Positions 60,365 through 64,000 of a stretch of DNA of 64,000 bases are shown piece after piece. Under the pieces are notes generated by a model. That model did no database searches. It saw only the letters and a list, made by a program, of their open reading frames with translations, and was not told where the DNA came from. Source of the DNA: Tetrahymena thermophila SB210 (Eukaryota > Ciliophora > Oligohymenophorea > Hymenostomatida > Tetrahymenidae); contig NW_002476567.1 of NCBI RefSeq assembly GCF_000189635.1, positions 806,001 to 870,000 on the forward strand, read 5' to 3'. The translations under genes were made by a program, and so were the position numbers. Numbering within the stretch: the first letter of the stretch is position 1; every line of letters starts with the position of its first letter.

Positions 60365-60973
60365 ATGAAAAAGATGAAGTAGCAAAAAAATCCTTTGACA
60401 CTTCTATTTTAATATGAATAACAATTAGGTTTGGAAAATTTGAAGAAATAAAGTCCTAAGAAAAAAAAAAGAGCAAATTGTATTAAACAAAGTAAGCTTA
60501 CGTAATTAAATTAGAAGATTATAATTTTCTTACGCAATCTGGGTATTAGTAATGCATCAGATATCAATTAATAATTTAATAAGAAGTCTGTATGTATAAA
60601 AGATCTTCCACCAAAAATACATAATTAATTCAAGAAACAAAAAATAGTAAAAAAAAATAAATACTTTTTAAAAAACTCAAACCTACAGAGCTATACATCT
60701 CTACTTCTTTAACACAGAATCCAAGCAACCAAGTTACAAAAAAAACAGCCTTCAAGAGCAAATATATAGCGGAACTCAAAAAGCCTAGTAGACAGCTACA
60801 ACATACTTAGTATAAAAAGAAAGATTGAAAGCAACTCTCTAAATAACCTATTCATTAATTAATAGTAAAGCAACTAAATAACTAACTCTTATTATCAAAA
60901 ATCTCTAGATTATTTCTATAAAACTTTAATTATAAATCAACAAATTTAACGCAACTTAAACAAAAATAAATAA
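60365..60973 (+). CDS. TGA-free frame continuous with the methyltransferase gene
   Basis: An ATG directly after a TGA opens 203 codons that run without TGA into the methyltransferase ATG in the same frame. The sequence is Lys/Gln/Asn/Ser-rich (NLKKQSPKKKKRANCIKQ, IQATKLQKKQPSRANIQRN) with higher G+C than spacers. It looks coding. It may be an N-terminal extension of the methyltransferase, exons of a separate gene, or chance in a long 5' leader. A typical A-rich start context at 60974 favours the methyltransferase starting there. Confidence 0.35.
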
Positions 60974-61792
60974 ATGGATACTCAAACTTACGATCAATCT
61001 AGACCTGCTATTCCTCCTCAACACTTCGACATGGTTTTGAACTAAGTCAAGAACAGAAACAACTACTTAGATTTGGGAATGGAAACTGGATAAAACTTCT
61101 TCTAATTTTACCACTAATTCAACGGTAACATTGTTGGTATTGACTTAAACTCTCAAAGAGTAGAATTTGTTCGTCAAAAAGCCTAAAAGATTCTTCCTAC
61201 ATAAGCTATCAATCGTACTCAATTGATTGATGGCGATGTCTTTAAAATCGCTGATAAGCTCCCCAACAAGACATTTGATCTTGTTACTATTGGTTCTTAA
61301 ATCCATAACTTTGGCTCACCTGATAAATTTTACTAATTTGCCAAGGAAAGACTCCTTTCTGCTGAAGGTACTCTTGCCTTAACTTCCATTAATCCTTTGG
61401 ATGTTGAATTCTAAGCCTGCTATGATGACAAGGAAAACGCAGCCTTAAGAAAGGACTTCGCCACTTTGAATGAATACTTAAGCGAATACGCCATTTTACC
61501 AAACAACCCTTTCCTTAACTAAGGTGTTATGATGAGACATTTCAACAACATTTAAAAATTCGAATAGAACGTCGAACAAGTTATGGAAGCTGAACACGTC
61601 TTCGAATATTTCCGTACTCTTCCTAGCTACATCAAATACATGCAAGATGATACCCAAGTTGACAAATACGCTCTCTAAAACTTCGAAAGAAAAGTAAGAG
61701 AAAAAATCTAAAAGAGAAGCCTTACCATGACTAAATAGTAATCATTGCTTAGAGTAACTCACAAAATCTTAACTTTCTTACTCAGAAAGTGA
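60974..61792 (+). CDS. SAM-dependent methyltransferase, CRG1/TMT1-like
   Basis: A single exon of 272 aa starts MDTQTYDQSRP and ends LLRK-TGA. Class I methyltransferase motifs are visible: motif I NYLDLGMETGQNF (residues about 30-42), acidic end of strand 2 in VGIDLN, then DGDVFKIA, TFDLVTIGSQIHNFG (motif IV) and LLSAEGTLALTSINP. The HNF in place of HWF and the following FYQFAKERLL are like the yeast trans-aconitate/CRG1 methyltransferase group, which methylates small acids or toxic lipids. The substrate is not known. Motif I has Met-Glu where Gly-x-Gly is usual. Codons are distinctly richer in G/C at third positions than in neighbours, suggesting high expression. A Lys/Arg-rich helix follows the domain. 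Confidence 0.82.
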
Positions 61793-62389
61793 TTTTATTA
61801 CTGATCTCACTAAATTAAATCTAAAACGACCTACCTGCATGGCAGGTTTAACTATTATGAAAAAAATCTAAAAAATTACTCTTACACTCTATTATAATCA
61901 AAAATATATTGCAATGAACTACTTACCTACAATCATATCTATCAATTAACTAAATAAATAAATAATGTAATATATATATATATTTTAATAATTATACAAC
62001 TCAAAAAAAAAGATAAATATCTATTTAAGTCTATTTTAAAATTTTTTCTGTGGTATTTAATATTCAAATTATTAACCTCTTAAAAATTTATCTCTAATTT
62101 TTTTTTTAATTATTTTCTAAACATTTAGAACATATTTCAAAGTATTCTTTCTACCTTTCTTATTGAATTGTATAAGCATTCAATTAAAGGCAATTGCTTT
62201 TCTATTTAAAGCATTTTACAAAATTTTAAATTGGTTAAATTAAAATAGATAAATTACATTTAAAAAACCTTTTCAAATAAAATTGAATAAAAAATAATTT
62301 TAAAAAATAAAATAAATTAAAAACTGCAAGCTTAATATCAGCCATTATTATAAATATATTGTGTTAACATTGAAGATTATAAGGTAAAT
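61793..62389. other. 3' flank of the methyltransferase gene, with hairpin
   Basis: A perfect inverted repeat, ACCTGC (61833-61838) and GCAGGT (61842-61847) around an ATG loop, lies 41 bp after the stop codon in otherwise AT-rich DNA. It could be a 3' UTR stem-loop. No further feature is seen. Confidence 0.5.
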
Positions 62390-62821
62390 ATGGAAAATTT
62401 AGCTCAGAATTAATAAGAAAAATTAATAACTATTTTTGTGAATAATTTGATTAAAAAAAAATAATTAGCTCACCAAATCGTTTAATTTAGAAAGATAGTG
62501 TGTGATTTATCATTTATGCAATAATTTAGATAGTAATATGAGTTTTTATTTAGACAATATGAATATTTAAAAGTATGTGATTACAAAAAACAATTTAATA
62601 GAAAAATAGTATTTAAATAAAAAATAAAATAAACAAATGACATCATTTACCTCATTTAAATAAATATAATATATTAGAATTGTATATCTGGTTATAATAA
62701 AATATAAGGTTAATTATTTTGTACTTTTCAAGAAACATTTTGTTGCAACTCAAAAACATTCCCTTTTCAATTAATATACAAATTGTTTGTATCTCGAATA
62801 TAACTTTTACAATGTTTTTGA
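62390..62821 (+). CDS. Hypothetical 143-aa frame, low confidence
   Basis: ATG opens MENLAQNQQEKLITIFVNN and the frame is free of TGA for 143 codons. The first 60 residues look helical (HQIVQFRKIVCDLSFMQQF) and could be a real exon, with a possible GTATGT donor near 62571. The remainder is AT-driven composition. No family is recognised, and chance is a serious alternative. Confidence 0.25.
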
Positions 62822-64000
62822 AAGGTCTAACATATTTTCTATCAACTCTATTAATACGTTTCTTATGATGTATTGATTTATTGACAATTGTTCTTTGTTT
62901 CTTTAATTCAAATTTATTTGATTAATTTTAAGATTTAAAGATCTCTTTAATATGCAATAACGATATAAGAAGCACGTAAAACATATTCACATAACTAACG
63001 CTTATTATACCAAAATTAGGTGATAACGTCAAAAATAAAATTTATCTAAAGCATTAATAAGACTAGATGTAATATTAATATAAATATCTCAAAATTAAAT
63101 TTTTACTCTAAGAAAAATTGTCACTCACAAACAAAACTATTCTAGAAGTTTAATTTATTTATAATATTACAAATTATAAAAGTAAAACAAATTTGTTTAA
63201 AGAACTGCTTGCTAAATGAAATCTTTTATAAAAATTTTAGGACTATTACTTTCTTTAATTTACATTTGAAATTCGTCAAGCATTACGAAATATTTAACCT
63301 CACTAAAGCATTTTTGCCTTTAGAAAAGATAGTCTTGCTTAACATTTATCTAATATTCTTAAAATTATGTTGAGTCTTTAATATTCAGTATCAAATTTAC
63401 TTCATAAGCACTTTTTCATTAAATTACTTCGCATTAAAAAATCCTAAGAATAAAGAAAAATTAAATTTTTTTCCAAAAAAAGGATTAATTGATGACGTGT
63501 AATTTATCTTTTTTTAAATAAATATATTATTAAAAGCAATAATTAATATTAGTGATCTCTATTAAACAAAAAATCGACTAACTTATAAAGAGAATGATCT
63601 AATAAATAATTCAAAATTCTTCATTTATTTACCAAAAAGCTAATATTATTCAAAGATAACTTCAAAGTTGATGATGCTAAAATCCAGTAAGCACAAATAA
63701 ATAAAAACTATCTCTTTAAAACTTTTAAAATTCATTTTATTTATTATTGATTTAGTTTTATTAATTATATTAGAATGTAATTTAGATGCAATTTTGTATC
63801 CTTTTATAAAAATAAAAATGTTTTGTTCATGTTTTCAATTTATTACATTTCAAATTATAAATTTTCTTAGAAAAAAATTAGAAAAATTAACTTAAATAAA
63901 ATAAATAGAAGGGAAGGGGTTGGTAAAAATTTCTTTATGAAATTATAAAAAGTATAAAATTATAAATAAAATTTAAATAAATAAATACTTGTTTACTGTT
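62822..64000. other. AT-rich terminal spacer
   Basis: No coding frame, repeat or structured element was noticed up to the end of the window. Confidence 0.55.

Noticed and set aside
1-64000. tRNA, rRNA, CRISPR, insertion sequence or prophage content
   Set aside because: No T-arm-like GGTTCGA motifs in a tRNA context, no rRNA-like high-GC stretches, no short regularly spaced direct repeats and no transposase or phage-like proteins were seen by eye; the tandem arrays are long-period spacer DNA.

Overview
The window looks like macronuclear DNA of an oligohymenophorean ciliate, most likely Tetrahymena or a close relative. TAA and TAG occur in frame as glutamine codons throughout conserved proteins (superoxide dismutase, PP2C, CDC123, CDP-DAG synthase), and TGA is the only stop used. 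The DNA is roughly 78-80% A+T, introns are short GT...AG with AT-rich interiors, and genes are single units separated by very AT-rich spacers. There is no sign of operons, insertion sequences, prophage, CRISPR or bacterial genes. Gene models were built by hand: exons were joined at GT/AG where the reading phase agreed, and exon sums are divisible by three.

Layout. 1.2-6.2 kb: Cu/Zn superoxide dismutase-like gene (-) and a PP2C phosphatase (-). 8.1-11.9 kb: a TTD14-like P-loop protein (+) and an SLC35F6-like transporter (+). 12.6-16.6 kb: a small membrane-anchored protein (-) and an OSCA/TMEM63-like channel (-). 17.4-23.7 kb: a coiled-coil protein (+), an RNF115/126-type E3 ligase (-) and a tiny Cys-rich protein (+). 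24.2-31.9 kb: a SAXO-like axonemal protein (-), a mitochondrial PPR protein (+) and CDC123 (-), with a candidate box C/D snoRNA just upstream of CDC123. 33.4-44.6 kb: a very large cyclic-nucleotide-binding-domain protein (-), a protein kinase (+), a small hypothetical ORF (+), CDP-diacylglycerol synthase (+) and a Cys-cluster protein (-). 45.4-54.8 kb: a multi-EF-hand calcyphosin-type protein (-) and a second large cyclic-nucleotide-binding-domain protein (-). 56-63 kb: a Q/N/S-rich protein (+), a single-pass membrane protein (+), a SAM-dependent methyltransferase (+) and a weak ORF (+).

Several products fit ciliary or calcium/cyclic-nucleotide signalling biology: SAXO-like, EF-hand array, two cNMP-binding proteins and a mechanosensitive-channel homologue. 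Others are housekeeping: phosphatidate activation, eIF2 assembly, mitochondrial RNA handling, ubiquitin ligation.

Most unusual observations: a dismutase lacking one copper ligand and both disulfide cysteines; an in-frame TGA inside the SAXO-like repeats; a calcyphosin-type gene tripled internally with matching intron positions; a kinase with a VQD catalytic loop; diverged ~190-bp tandem arrays directly abutting the stop codons of both large cNMP-binding genes; a candidate C/D snoRNA; and a TGA-free frame running uninterrupted into the methyltransferase gene.
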